64,000 nucleotides of DNA. Origin: Neocallimastix lanati (nom. inval.). Taxonomy: Eukaryota > Neocallimastigomycota > Neocallimastigomycetes > Neocallimastigales > Neocallimastigaceae. Positions 1 to 13,315 of this stretch are shown one piece after another; within the stretch, counting starts at the first letter, position 1, and the number at the start of each line of letters is the position of its first letter. Where the stretch lies: assembly GCA_016946835.1 (NCBI GenBank), contig JACVTC010000015.1:468501-532500 (forward strand), in the 5' to 3' direction. The position numbers were made by a program, and so were the translations under genes. Below the pieces are notes generated by a model. The model did no database searches, was not told where the DNA came from, and worked only from the letters and a program-made list of their open reading frames with translations.

Positions 1-677
1 ATAAATCTTTCAATTCTTGCCAACCATAGGTGTAAGGAAGATTACCAACATATAAAGATGTACTATTAACTTGAACTGGTTCCTCTTCTTCTTCTTCACC
101 TTTAATTTCATATTATATTTATTTTAAAAATACATAAATAAAATCAATATGACTAAATATATAAATAATTCGATTTTTAATGTATAATTTTATATTTAAT
201 ACAATAAATATTTACCAGCTTTGTAAACCTTAATTTCTTTTCCTTCCCAAGTAAAGTTATCATATGTAAGAAGAGCTTCATTTACCTTATCTTCTGAAGA
301 AAAAGTAACATAACCAATTGTAGAGTTACCCTTTTTTACAACATCAGCATGTTCAACAGGACAAGCTTTTAAATTACATTAAATACATTAATTATAAATT
401 ATAAATGATTTGTTATAAATAAAAAATATTATGTAAAATATATTTTATAAAATATATCTACTTTGATTGAAAAGATCCTTTAATTTTTGCCAAGAGGTGT
501 GATATGGTAACTAATATATATAAATTTAAAAGTGTTAACATTTATGCTCTAATAATATTTCATATTTAAAAAAATATAAAATAATATTTCTGCTCTAATA
601 ATATTTCATATTTAAAAAATTATAAAATAACTAACGTTTTTAACAACAACTTGGAACTTTTTGTTTTCTGCGGACAT
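1..677 (-). CDS. Two-RRM RNA-binding protein, 5' part only
   Basis: Exons on the minus strand: 636-677, 462-510, 216-365 and <1-99, joined by GT..AG introns and in frame throughout (about 113 codons). The start ATG at 675-677 gives MSAENKKFQVVVKN, followed by LPYHTSWQKLKDLF; this is the first RRM, with an RNP2-like beta strand and an RNP1-like strand (IGYVTFSSED). An acidic glutamate linker follows, then a second RRM begins with a textbook RNP2 (SLYVGNLPY) at the window edge. Tandem RRMs of this kind occur in fungal mRNA-binding or telomere-associated proteins such as the Gbp2/Hrb1 group, but the truncated protein does not allow a finer call. The gene is divergently oriented to the UBE2O-like gene at 3530, with nearly 2.9 kb of AT-rich DNA between them. 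Confidence 0.85.
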
Positions 678-2162
678 TTTTTTCTTCTTCTTTCAAAAAG
701 TAGATAAATAAATAAGTATAATAATACATAAACAAATAAATAAATATATTAAAATTGTTCAGTTTTATTAAATTTCATTAAATTATTTTTTTTCTTTTTT
801 TTCTTTTTTTTCATTTATCATCAAAAATTATATATTCTTTTTTCGTAATTTTAAATTTTAAAAACAAGTAAATTAACAAATTAACAAATAAATATATAAT
901 ACAAAATATAAATTTTTGATTGCTACTAGTTTAAATTTAATGAATACTTTATAATTAATTAAAGTGTTATTTTCATGTGAATGAACCATTTAATATATTT
1001 TAAACTCAATTTCATTATAAATATAACATATCATAAAATTTAGATATTAAAGTGTTAAAATAATCATTATCATTATCATATCATATCATATTATATTTTA
1101 TTTTTTACTTAAGAAGACATTATTTATTTACATCTTTTTCTATTGTATATAATTTTGTTTGATTATATATATTTACAAAACTCATTTATTTATTCCTTAA
1201 AATTATATATATTTGTTAAAGTATTTAATATTTAATTAATAAAATATATTACCTTATCTATTTATATTCTAATATAAAATCTAAAATAAAATGTTTTTTT
1301 TTTATATAGAAATTAATATTATTAAAAAAATATAAAAATTAATTCTAAAAGATCAACTAGATTTTTATTATTTTTTATTAATAAAAGATAAAAAAAAAAA
1401 AATTTAAAATATAAATATATATATATAATATTAAAAATGTAAATAATTATAAATTATTATAATTATAAAAAATTAATTAGAAGTTATAAAGGGTTACTAC
1501 TTAGCCTTATAAAGAATAATTTGTTAATATGTAAGTTTAATAATTAGAATTTTTGCTATTTATCGAATATATATTTATTATTCATTTACATTTATATGTC
1601 ATTTATTTAATTAATATTTTATATATAAACTTACTTTTTCAAAAAAAATTAATGAATAAAAAAAATTTATTTAATATTGTGGTATATTAATTTATGTATA
1701 TTTATATATATGTATAGTAAATTTATTATTATTTATAGAATTATTCATTTATATAATCATTGGAAAAAACAATATAACCAAAAATATTTATGTTAATATA
1801 CTTTTTTATGTTTAATCATTATATATAAAACTGATTAATGAAATAAATGAACCAATATAATAATCTAATTAATTTATATATTAAATCAATATTGCTATGT
1901 ATATTATAATATATTATATAAAAACAATAATATTTCTAATAATTTAATCAATTCTATTAATATTTTACCAAAATGAATCTATAAAAAAAGAATTTTATTT
2001 AAATAATAAATAAATAGATAAATAAATTGATAAATAAATAAATAATGAAATAAATAATAATAAATAAATAATAAATTATAATAAATAATAAATTATAATA
2101 AATAATAAAATTATAAATAATAAAATTTAAATGAACTATTTAAATAAAATAATTTATATTAA

Positions 2163-2204
<42 letters not shown>

Positions 2205-2691
2205 CACTTTTGTATATTCGATTTAGTTGGAATAGTAGGGAGCTCTACTACTTCATGATTCACAAAGTCCTCAACATAATATACTCTACAGGGCTATAAT
2301 GGCCTACACATGAGAGTATTCTGAAATAAATATTATTTTCTATTTTTTATTTTTTTAATTATTCATTTAATTATTCATTTTGGAGGAATTTTCTTAATTT
2401 GATAAATATGACTATAAAATATTAATGATTATAAAATATACCTAAAAATTAAAATTTTATTTTTTGTAACTAATAATTAAATTTTAAATAATAATAATTA
2501 TTAATGAAAAGTGGAAAAAATATATGGAATATCTTTCAGTCCTAACTATTTCTCAAAGAATGGCTTATTAAAAATTTTAAATACTAAAAAAAAAAAAAAA
2601 AAAAAGAAACATATGAATTACCATAAATTCACATTTTAATAATAATAAGTAAATAATAAATGTAAAAAAAACATTTTTCAATAATAATTCG

Positions 2692-2728
<37 letters not shown>

Positions 2729-3029
2729 TATTGAGGTATTTTAATTATATATATATATTTTTTAATAAAATTTAACATTATTATTATTGCTAATATGAAT
2801 TTTATATCCAATCATAATAATTTTCATAATTAATTAGAATATATAATTTTTAAAAATCAAAATTAGAAATATAAAAATACAAATAAAAAAAAAAATACAA
2901 ATTAAATATACAATATTAATTAGTGGGGTATAAAAAAAATAAAAGCTTTCTACATATATATTTTTAAAAAATAAAAATTATTATATAATAAAAAGGAAAA
3001 AAGTATATAAAAAATAAATAATATATAAT
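678..3029. other. Intergenic low-complexity DNA
   Basis: Divergent intergenic region between the RRM gene and the UBE2O-like gene. It consists of A/T homopolymers, TAA and AAT microsatellites and TA runs. The only GC-richer patches are 2204-2325 and 2515-2570, described separately as possible coding relics. No gene, tRNA or clear promoter element is recognisable. Confidence 0.6.
2204..2570 (-). pseudogene. Possible coding relic (unidentified)
   Basis: Two short islands of higher GC lie in otherwise AT-only DNA. Reading the minus strand, 2204-2292 gives a 27-codon open stretch (begins PCRVYYVEDF, ends KSNIQK then stop), and 2515-2570 gives fragments such as LGLKDIPYIF after an in-frame stop. 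The amino-acid composition is far less biased than in surrounding spurious frames, so these may be scraps of a dead transposon or gene. There is no domain I can name. Low confidence. Confidence 0.2.
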
Positions 3030-3295
3030 ATGAAACAACTAAAGTCTTCAAATGTACAATTTATTAAATTATTATTATATTATAATTTTATTATATTATA
3101 AATTATTAATAATTTTTTAAAGAATCGCATTTATATATTATTATTTCAATTTTATCATATTTAATTTTTGTTTTATACATTTTTATCAATATAATTGTTA
3201 TCCATTTTAAATAGCAATTAGTAATGATAACAATAATTTAAAATTAATTTACAAATATTGTATATTTTTTATAAATTTATGTTTTCTTTTTTTTT

Positions 3296-3335
<40 letters not shown>

Positions 3336-3529
3336 TATATATATTTATATTAAGTGTCATTTAGACATTTTAATAATAATTTTTATATATATATTTAAAT
3401 TGTTACTATTATTTTATTTTCATTTACTTTACAATTATCAAAAATATTGTATATTGATTAATTATTAAATGCCATTTATTGTTATAATAATATTTTTATA
3501 TTACCATTAATTTTATAATATATATAAAG

Positions 3530-3770
3530 TTCTTTACCGAGGATGTTGTATGTTTAAAAAATAATGAAGAGAAGGTTGGAATAGTTATTATGACCACACT
3601 TGACGATGAATATGTTGATGAGGATAGTGATGTTGAAATTGTAATTTTTTTTTTATTTCATTGTTATTTTTTATTTTTTATTTTTTATTTTTTTTTTCAA
3701 ATATATAATTAACTTTTCCTTTTCATATAAATATATATTTGTCCAAACACCATAAAATTTTATAAATTAA

Positions 3771-3803
<33 letters not shown>

Positions 3804-4135
3804 TTTTTCTTACATTTTAATATCTATATTTGTTTAAATAATAATAAAAAAGGAACCGTTACAACAAAAACATGTAAGAGTATCATTTATGGAAGAAAAT
3901 GAGGATTCTCGAGATGTCAATGAAAATAAATTAATTTGTTTAGATAGATATTTAAAATTAGGTGATATTACGAGATATCCAGTCGAAAAAGGCAATAAAC
4001 AGCAAACAGGAACTGTTATAAATGTTCGAGTAATAGTGGATCTTCAATCAACATACAATGAGAATAATGAAATAACAATTCTTAAAGACATAGATACTAT
4101 CAAATTAGTAAATTATTATGATATAGAAGAAGGTA

Positions 4136-4184
<49 letters not shown>

Positions 4185-4284
4185 CTTTTAAAAATTGATA
4201 TTAATTTATTAATAATATTTTTATGACAATGAAATTCTTTATAATTTATTAATTGTTTTTGTTAATATCTTTTTTATTTTTTTA

Positions 4285-4316
<32 letters not shown>

Positions 4317-7300
4317 TTTCTTTTTTTGTAATTAAATTATTAATAGGAACATGTGTATTACTTAATAATTGGTTTGGTATTGTTAGGGATGTATATGATG
4401 ATGTATATGTTAGATTTTCAGATGGTTCTATATGTATAGTTTCATCAATGGATATAAAAATGGAAGATAAATATCCGGATTCCAGCCGTTTTTGTATTGA
4501 ACGAGTATATCCGGGAATAAAAGTTCAAGCCTATCATAAATCAACATTTAAAGATGCTAAATGGGTTAAAGGAGAATACAAACCAAGTAATACAACTGGC
4601 TATATAATTATGACTCAAATATCTAACGTTTACATAGATTGGCAATATAAAAATTTAAAAGTTGAAACTACTGAGGATAATGAACACCCACCACCATTTT
4701 CAATCAAAGATATATCTTCTCTTACTATTTTAAGAAGTATTCATGAATATCAAGCTATGTGTTTAGGTGCTTTAATTCAATTTCATTCAAAAGATGAAGC
4801 TAAAGGTAGAATATAATGAAAATTTATATTTATTAATAATGATTATACTATTATATAGTTTATTATATGAAACTATGGATCTATATGTATAATTAAATAT
4901 ATATATTTTCTTTTTATATGTATATTTTTTTTATAGATTATGGAGTAGAAAGTTTTAATGGCTTAATAAATCCATGCTTTGTAAGTAAATATTCATGATA
5001 ATAATAATATTATTATGATATAAATACTATAATTATTCTTTTTTATTTATATCTTTATATCATTATTAATGTTTTATCTTTTTTTTTATATCAATATTAA
5101 TATTATAACTATTGATCATTTTTATTAACACTAATATTATTATTGTTCTTTTTTCTTATTAATATTAACATTGTTAATGTTCTTCTTTATTAATATTAAT
5201 ATTAATATTACTAATGCTTTTTTTTTTTTTTTTTTTTTTTTTATTTTATTTTAATATTATTATTTTTACAAATTTATTATTATTATCATTATTTTTTTTT
5301 TAATAAATTATTATAAATAGAAAATTATAAAAATAAAAAGTTATGTAGATGTTCAATGGCAAGATGGCACAATAACTAAAAATATTAAGAGTACAGATTT
5401 ATTAACTTGTTATAATATTGATGATCAAGTAAAGGATTACATAATAATAAAAAAAAAACAAAAAATAAAAAACAAAATTATACGTATTTATTCACTATTA
5501 TTGAATTTTTTTTTTTTTTTTTTTAAAAAAAAAATAAATTTTTATATTAATTTTTTAAAAGGATTTTTGGCCTACTGATTTTGTATATTTACAAGAAGAA
5601 TTTAAAGCTACTAAATCATTAGCTAATGTTAAAGTTGGAGTTATAAAATCAGTAAATGCAATAGAAAGAGTTTGTGAAGTTCAATGGTTAGAACATATTG
5701 ATAAAGAAAGTAAAAATATTGTAAGTACATAAATAATAATAATAATATTGATAATTTAAATCACCATATGAGCAGTTATATATAATTCAAAGTGATTTTA
5801 ATATTTTCATTTCTTTTCTTTTATTAAATTTTATTATATTATATTATATTATATTTTATATTTTTATTTATTTTTATTATTATAATTATTTATTTATTGT
5901 TTTATTTTTATTTTTATTTTTTATAATTATTTTTTATTTTATTTGTTATTTTTTATTTTTTTTTTTTTTTTATTAAAGGAAACAAAAGAACAATCTATAT
6001 ATGAAATTTCATCTCATCCAACGTATACCCAAAGATTGGGTGAAAGAGTCCTTATTACAACTGATATGAAACCAATTGAGAGTCAATGTCCAGGTATAAG
6101 TGAAGAAGAAGCTAAACAAGATTGGGTAGGTGAAATTGTTTCAATCAATGATCCAAATCATTTAGGAAAAATAGGTGTACACTGTTGTCCATCCAATAAT
6201 ATTCATTATGTTTTTCCTCATCAAATAATCACCATATCTGAAGATGAAGATTTAATGGATGAAGATTATATAACCATAAGTGATCTTGATAATTATGAAA
6301 TCATCGAGGATGATAAAGAAAATGATAAGAATATTGAAGTTAATGATGTTGTTATTGATAAAGATGGAATGGAAATTGAAGTTGTTAATAGTAATGATGA
6401 TGAATGGATAACCGACGATGATGAAAGTGAATGGGAAACTGATGAAGATGAAGAAATGATAGATAGTAAGGATTACAGTAATGAAGCAAATAGATTAGAT
6501 GATGAAATAGATAATGAAGAAATAAACAATATAGAAAATGATACCACTGAGGATACCAATAATAAAAATGAAAAAATAAAAGAAAAAATAAAAGAAGAAA
6601 TTAAAGTTTCCTTATTAAATTCGAAAGATAAATCTAAAAAATTAAATAATTTCATTTTATTGGAAGATCCACCAGAAAACCATCAATTCATAGATAATAA
6701 CGATAATGTTTTTAGTAAAAGTTTTTATAAAACAATTATGAAGGAGCATAAATTACTGTCTACAGAGCTTTCAGAAGTAGGTGATATTATAGTGGCAGCA
6801 TTTTCTTCAAGATTAGAACTATTAAGAGCCATCATTTTCGGTCCTAAGGATACTATTTATGAGGGTATGTAAATAAATATAAATATAATAATTATTATAA
6901 TCATTGTTTTTATTTATTTATTTTTTTATTGTTATAATTATTATCATAATTATTATTTTAATTATTATTATTATTATCATTATTATTATTATTAATTATT
7001 ATAATTTTAAAAATAATTCTAATTTATATAAATATTATATTTTATTATATTATATTATATTATATTATATTATATATTTTTAATATTAGGAGCTGTATTC
7101 ATGTTTGATATTTGTATACCAAGTAACTATCCATATTCACCACCATTAGTCCACTATTACTCTTTAACTATAGGTATGGGGAAATTGAATCCCAATCTTT
7201 ATGAAGATGGTAAAGTTTGTCTATCTTTACTTGGAACATGGCATGGAAAGGACGAAACAGAAGAATGGACCCCAAATTCAAATATTCTTCAAGTAAAGAT

Positions 7301-7331
7301 ATAAGATTTAATAAATTTAATAGATAAATTG

Positions 7332-7392
<61 letters not shown>

Positions 7393-7987
7393 TTATTTAT
7401 TATTATTGTAATAATAATAATAATAATAATTTATATTAAAAATTTAAATATAGGTATTATTATCTATTCAAGGTCTTGTTTTAGGTGTTCAATTACCATA
7501 CTTTAATGAAGCTGGGTATGATAAATTAGTAGAAAATTCAGAAGAAAATTTTACAGCTAATTATTATAATGAACGTGCTTTCTATCTCTCTGTACATACT
7601 ATTAATCAAACTTTAAATTTATTAAATCTTAGTAATGAATCTATATTTGAAATTTTCAGAAATTATATAATTGATTATTATTATTCTGGAAGTCATATGC
7701 TGAAATATATTAATGAAAAATGTGAAAAAATAATAAGGAATTCCGAAAAAAATAAGGATGGTTCTTTAAACGTTAAAATGGAGAAATTAGAAACGGTTTC
7801 GAAGGGTTGTTTAATATTATTAAAGGTACATAATAATTTTAATAATAAAAATATAATTTAATAATAAATTTTATATATTTTACTAATATATATGTATATT
7901 AAAATATATAATTTTTTATAATAATAATAATAATAATAATAAATTTAGAATGAATTTAAATATCTACAATCAAAATTAAATAATTAA
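3530..7987 (+). CDS. UBE2O: UBE2O-like hybrid E2/E3 ubiquitin-conjugating enzyme
   Basis: Ten exons: 3530-3640, 3853-4132, 4347-4805, 4937-4980, 5321-5428, 5562-5720, 5979-6864, 7090-7292, 7454-7825, 7949-7987, all in frame (886 codons). UBE2O is a large E2 that acts without a separate E3 and targets orphan and ribosomal proteins. The N-terminal half has repeated UBE2O-type SH3-like modules (TEDVVCLKNNEEKVGIV; TCVLLNNWFGIVRDVYDD; DFWPTDFVYL). A long acidic coiled region follows (about 6230-6600). The C-terminal UBC fold contains FGPKDTIYEGAVFMFDI and the active site YEDGKVCLSLLGTWHG, with the catalytic Cys codon at 7218-7220. The true start is unresolved: codon 1 of the first clear exon is not Met. 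A possible first exon is 3030-3053 (MKQLKSSN before a GTACAA donor), joining in phase. The human protein is longer (about 1,290 residues). Confidence 0.88.
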
Positions 7988-10067
7988 TCCATTGTATGTT
8001 ATATTTATTTATTTATTTATATATAAATTATTAATAGTTCAATAATTTATTTAATCAAATAATACATTTAATAACAACAAAATAATAAATAATTAAATAA
8101 ATAATTAAATAAATAATAAATTAATCAATAAATAAATCAATAAATAAATCAATAATACTAATATTTATTATTATAATAATAAAAGTATAAAAAAAAAAAA
8201 AAAGGAATACTAATAATAAAAATAATAATAAAATTAAAAATTATAATGTATATTTTAACTATAATAAAAAAAAAAGATAATACCAAATAGAAATTTTAAA
8301 AATAGAATTATTTATAAAATAATAATAATAATAATAATAATAATACATAATAATAATTAATAATAATAATTAATAATAATAAATAAAAATAATAATTAAT
8401 AATAATAAATAATAAATAATACATAATAATAATAATTAATAATAATAAATAATAATAATAATTAATAATAATAAATAATAAATAATACATAATAATAATA
8501 AATAATCATAATAAAATTTTTAAATTATAATACATTTAAAATATATTACATTTATTTTATAATGTATACAATTTTAAATCAAAAATTAAATTTTTTTTTT
8601 TTTTTGGTGTGGATTTCAATTCAATTTCGATGGAAAAATTAAAAATGATTTGATTAATTGATAAATGAAATAAAAAAAATAAAAATAAGAAAAAGAAAAA
8701 GAAGAATTAAAATTTACATTATTTTCTGTTTTTTTTTTTTTTTTTTTTTTTTTTTTATTTATTATTATAATAGCTTTTATTATTATTTAATAATAATAAT
8801 AAATAATAATATTAAAGTATTTTATTTGGGAATAACATTTTTATAGAAGTATTGTTAATTATTTAAATATTATTATGTATGTTTTAACATAATATTAAAT
8901 AAAAAAAAAAAGAAGACATAATTTATTCCTTTATTATTTTATATATAATTTTTACATTCATGCATTATTTAAATTAAAAGATAAAATAAAATAAAATAAA
9001 ATAAAAATCATTAATTTATTGTATTCTAATCCTAGAATATATATATATTTAAATATATAATAATTTATATATTTACTTTTTAATTTTTAACTCAAATTTT
9101 TATATATACAATATCTAATAAAATCAATTTTAACTTAACAATCTCAATAATCCAATTGTCTATTAAATAATATTAAACTCCCAAATAACCACATTTCCAT
9201 TTCCATCATCATCATCATCATTATTATTATTATTTATTATTCAAACCTTCCAAACTACCATTATTTATAATATTTATAATATCAAACATTTAATATTAAA
9301 ATTCTTTCCCTTGTTAAAAATTTTAACTTTTTTCATGTATAAAAAAAAAATTTTTTTTTTATAGTATTAAAAATTTTATTATTTGCAAATAATAATTCTA
9401 TAACCAATCATATTAATGTAAAATAGATAATATATTATTATATACAATTTTATTGAATTAATATATTATTTCTATGTATTGTACAATACTATTTTATTGT
9501 GGCTAATTTGCTATTATTCAATTTAAGCCAATCGAGATTAATAAAAATTTATTAGTTAAAAAAAAAATTAATGTTAATGATTTATTAATTATAATTCTCT
9601 CTCTTACCTTTTATTTTTGGTGTATATTGAAGGTAATGATTAATGATAAATTATTAATAATCTATATGGAATGATGTGTTTTTTTATTATTTTAAATTTT
9701 AAATATATATATTTTTTCTTTTCTCAGTGTATTTTGAATATGTAAAAAAAATGATAATATGTGAATAAAAAAAAAAAAAACCAAGAAATTTAATAAAATA
9801 AAAAAGTATATATTTACAAAATATTTGTAACAGAGTGATTATATGTACTATTTAAATCAAAAATCATAAAAAAAAAAATAATTAATTGAACTAAATGCAG
9901 ATTAAATACATTAATATTCGGCTAATAATAAATCTGTATCTTAAAAAATAGGATAAAAATAATTAAAAAAGAAAATGGACAATAAAAAAGTTTAAAAGAT
10001 GAAATATATAAAACAAAATTATTATATGATTTTAATAATAAATATTTTTTTTTATATTATTATATAG
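7988..10067. other. Intergenic low-complexity DNA upstream of NAC beta
   Basis: A/T-only sequence with AAT/TAA microsatellites (8320-8510) and A and T tracts. A slightly richer stretch at 9100-9330 includes an ATC trinucleotide run near 9205. No gene is recognisable. The final bases before 10068 (TATATAG directly before ATG) look like a 3' splice site, so the NAC beta start may be preceded by a 5'UTR intron. Confidence 0.5.
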
Positions 10068-10759
10068 ATGAATAACGAAAAATTATCAAAATTACAAACC
10101 ACTGTTCGTATTGGTGGTAAGGGTACTCCACGTCGTAAGATGAAGAAGACCCACAAGACTAACATTCCAGGTGGTGATGACAAGAAGCTCCAAGCTGTTC
10201 TTAAGAAGATGGGTACTCAAAATATCTCTGAAATTGAAGAAGTTAACATGTTCAAGGATGACGGTAACATTATTCACTTCGATAATCCAAAGGGTAAATA
10301 TTTAAAATAATATATGTTAAAAAAATACTTATTAAACAAAAGAATAAATAAAGATGGATATTTAATAAATATTAAAATTTATTTAATATATATGAATAAT
10401 AGTTTCTGCCTCCATTGCCTCTAACACTTTCATCATTGACGGTAAGGCTCAAGATAAGGATTTATTCGAATTAGTTCCAGGAATTATCAACCAACTTGGT
10501 CCAGAATCTCTTGCTAGTTTAAAGAAGTTAGCTGAAGCTGCTCAATCTGAAGTTGCTGCTGCTGGTGGTGAAGTTCCAGCTGCTGAAGCTACTGAAGAAA
10601 AAGATGATGAAATCCCAGAAGTAAGTTTTTGATTTAAGAAAGTTAATAAATTTATAAAATTAGAATAATAAATATTAACATTTATCTTATTTAATTATAT
10701 TTTATTTAAAAAATTAGCTTGTCGAAAACTTCGATGAAGTTGCTGAAAACAAAGCTTAA
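10068..10759 (+). CDS. EGD1: Nascent polypeptide-associated complex subunit beta
   Basis: Three exons: 10068-10293, 10403-10620, 10718-10759 (161 residues, close to the usual BTF3/Egd1 length). NAC beta pairs with NAC alpha at the ribosome exit tunnel to shield nascent chains and control targeting. The N-terminal basic motif RRKMKKTHK (residues about 22-30) is the conserved ribosome-contacting element. The NAC domain follows ([34 protein letters not shown], then [13 protein letters not shown]), including [15 protein letters not shown], and an acidic Glu/Ala-rich tail ends [10 protein letters not shown]. Codons are strongly biased to AAG, GGT, CTT and TCC-type forms, unlike the A/T-ending codons of neighbouring genes; this fits very high expression. 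The ATG sits directly after a splice-acceptor-like TATATAG, suggesting a 5'UTR intron. Confidence 0.96.
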
Positions 10760-11307
10760 ATTATCTATTAATTAAACATTCATAAAATATATCAATAAAA
10801 ATTTAAAAAAAAATTAAAAAAATTAAAATTGTGTTTTATGGGAAAAATAAAAGATTGTTTAAATAGTATAAGCAAGCAAATTATTTAAAAAAATAAATCA
10901 CATTCATACAATAAAAAAAATTGAAAAAAAAATTATATATAATATATTTTATGAATAAAATATACAGTTTCCGTCATTAATTTTTTTTTTTAATTATATA
11001 TTTGTAAATTTATTTTTTTGGATTATATTTTATATTATTTTTATTTAATTAATAATTATTGAATATATGCGACAAGTATTTATGGTATTCTTTTATTTTT
11101 ATTTTTATTTTTTTTTTTTTAAAAAAAATTATTAAAATATATATATATTTTTTAGTTTTTATTTATTTTTCATTTTTAGTAATTTCATTTTATTTATATT
11201 TAATATTTTATTATTATTATCTTTTATACACAATTATCTTGATATATAAACTACTATTATTTTTTATAATTTATAAATAATATATTTTAAATAATCATTG
11301 ATTATAT
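10760..11307. other. Convergent 3' intergenic region
   Basis: The NAC beta gene (+) and the TMEM42-like gene (-) end tail to tail here. The sequence has several AATAAA-type strings on both strands (for example around 10790 and 11310), but in such AT-rich DNA these cannot be assigned confidently as poly(A) signals. Nothing else is seen. Confidence 0.5.
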
Positions 11308-11753
11308 TTATTTTATTTTAATTTTTTGTTGTTTTTCTATTTTTTGCATTTCGGTATTAAGTAGTACTGTTCCAGTAACAATTAAACTTGCACCGAACCA
11401 CCATTGAAGGGATAATGGTTCACTGAAAATAAGGTGACCAAGGATAGCCTATTTTTTTTATTTTTTTATTTTTTTATTTTTATTTTTTATTTTTTATTTT
11501 TAATATAGAGTAAAATAAATAAAATAAAATAAAATAAAAATAAAATAAATAAAATAAAAATAAAATAAAAATATTTTTTTTTTTTTTTTTTTTTGGTAAA
11601 CTTACCGTTAAGCAGAAATTTGTAGCACTATTTATAACAGTAACTTGAATGGAAGATGATGATACATTTAATGCTTTAGTGAAATTTGCCCACATGGCAG
11701 CGTTACAAAGGAATATACAAACAAATGAAATTAATCTGAAAATACGGAATGTC

Positions 11754-11785
<32 letters not shown>

Positions 11786-12087
11786 CCCGTTTAATATTAT
11801 TATTCATTTAAATATATATATTTTTTATGAAAATATTTATTTTATTTTTTTTTAAAAAAATATATTTAATAATTTAATTAGGTAAAAAAAAAAAAAAAAA
11901 AAAAAATTATTAAATATATTATATATATATAAATTAATTGAATAAAGTAAAATATGATAGTTATATATATATATATATGTAAAAAAAAATAATAAATTAA
12001 TATCAAAGCATTTATCTATATATATATATTATATATTATATTATATATTTTATTTATTTATTTATTTTATTTTTCACTATTATATTT

Positions 12088-12136
<49 letters not shown>

Positions 12137-12271
12137 TAAAGAAAAGATAAGATCTAAAAAGTAAACTATTATTATTTTTAAATTACATTTTTAGAATTTA
12201 TCATTAATTTTTATTTACTTAATAATTTACAATTATTAATTAATTGATTAATTATTATTAATTTAATAAAT

Positions 12272-12303
<32 letters not shown>

Positions 12304-12576
12304 CTTTTTTTTATATAGTATATTTAATAAAAAAAAATAATAATAATTATTCCTTACTTTTTGAAATTTTATCCAACTCTCATCTCCTTTAATGAATACA
12401 TTTTCATCATCAACTAAACACCATTCTGGATTAGAAACAAAAAATGTACAAACAAAACGATAAAATTGATTAGTATTGGAATCAACTGCTAATTTTGCAC
12501 AAACCGATGCTAATGCTGCTAAACTTCCTGATAAAACTGAATAAACAATTGTTGATACTATTGACTTTTTTGCCAT
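11308..12576 (-). CDS. TMEM42/EamA-like small membrane protein
   Basis: Three exons on the minus strand: 12358-12576, 11606-11752, 11308-11448 (168 residues). Hydrophobic segments are visible in SIVSTIVYSVLSGSLAALAS, in LISFVCIFLCNAAMWANF, in the region SSSSIQVTVINSATNFCLT, and in the tail (AILGHLIFSEPLSLQWW then GASLIVTGTVLL). The order of an AAL(A)S.CAKLA helix, a MW.NF.KAL loop and a final E..WWFGA..I..G..L segment matches the TMEM42 family, a half-length EamA (drug/metabolite transporter superfamily) protein of unknown substrate. Exon 2 appears to begin directly after a poly-A tract ending in AG (11753-11754); the nearer CAG acceptor would break the frame. The lysine-rich tail ends QKIKIK. 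Confidence 0.8.
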
Positions 12577-12938
12577 TATTAAATATTATTATTAAATAAA
12601 TGTTTATTATTATTATTATTATTATTATTGTTGTTGTTGTTGTTGTTGTTATTATACAAAAATTAAAAAAATTAAATAATTTTTATTTTATCAATTTTAT
12701 ATGAAATATATTTTATTTATTAATTTATTTATTATTTTTTTTTTCTAATTGATTATTTATTCTCTATTTCTCTTTTCTTTCTTTCTTTCTTTTTATTTAT
12801 TTTATTTTATATTATTATTAATTTAATATTATTAATATTAATAATAATACTAAACAAACTGTTTTAATTTTTGAAAAACCCTTTAAAAAAATGATTATGT
12901 TTAAAAAAAAAATTTTTTTTTATTTAAAGTACATCTAT

Positions 12939-12973
<35 letters not shown>

Positions 12974-13315
12974 TTATTCATCCATTTATACATTTATATA
13001 TTTATTTTTGTTGAAATATAAATATATTACAATGAAATAATAAAAAATATAATTTAAATTATATTGCTATATAATAATATTTTTTAAGAATTTCTTTAAA
13101 GTAAAACAAAAAAAAAAAAAAAATTATTTGATTTATGAGATATTTACAATACCTTTTTTAATTATTTCAATATATTTTATTATAACTATGAATTATAATA
13201 ATTAAATACTTTAATTTAACTATTAAAATTTTTAACTGAATCTATTATAACATTTTTATTCTAATTATTGCTATAATTATAATTGTTATTTGAACTAATT
13301 CTGGATAAAACGAGT

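Noticed and set aside
8308-8846. Open frames of Tyr/Leu/Ile/Phe runs.
   Set aside because: They come from TAA/ATT microsatellites and homopolymers; no gene-like composition.
11735-11752. CAG acceptor at 11739-11741 for TMEM42-like exon 2.
   Set aside because: It would break the reading frame with exon 1; the AG at the end of the poly-A tract keeps it.
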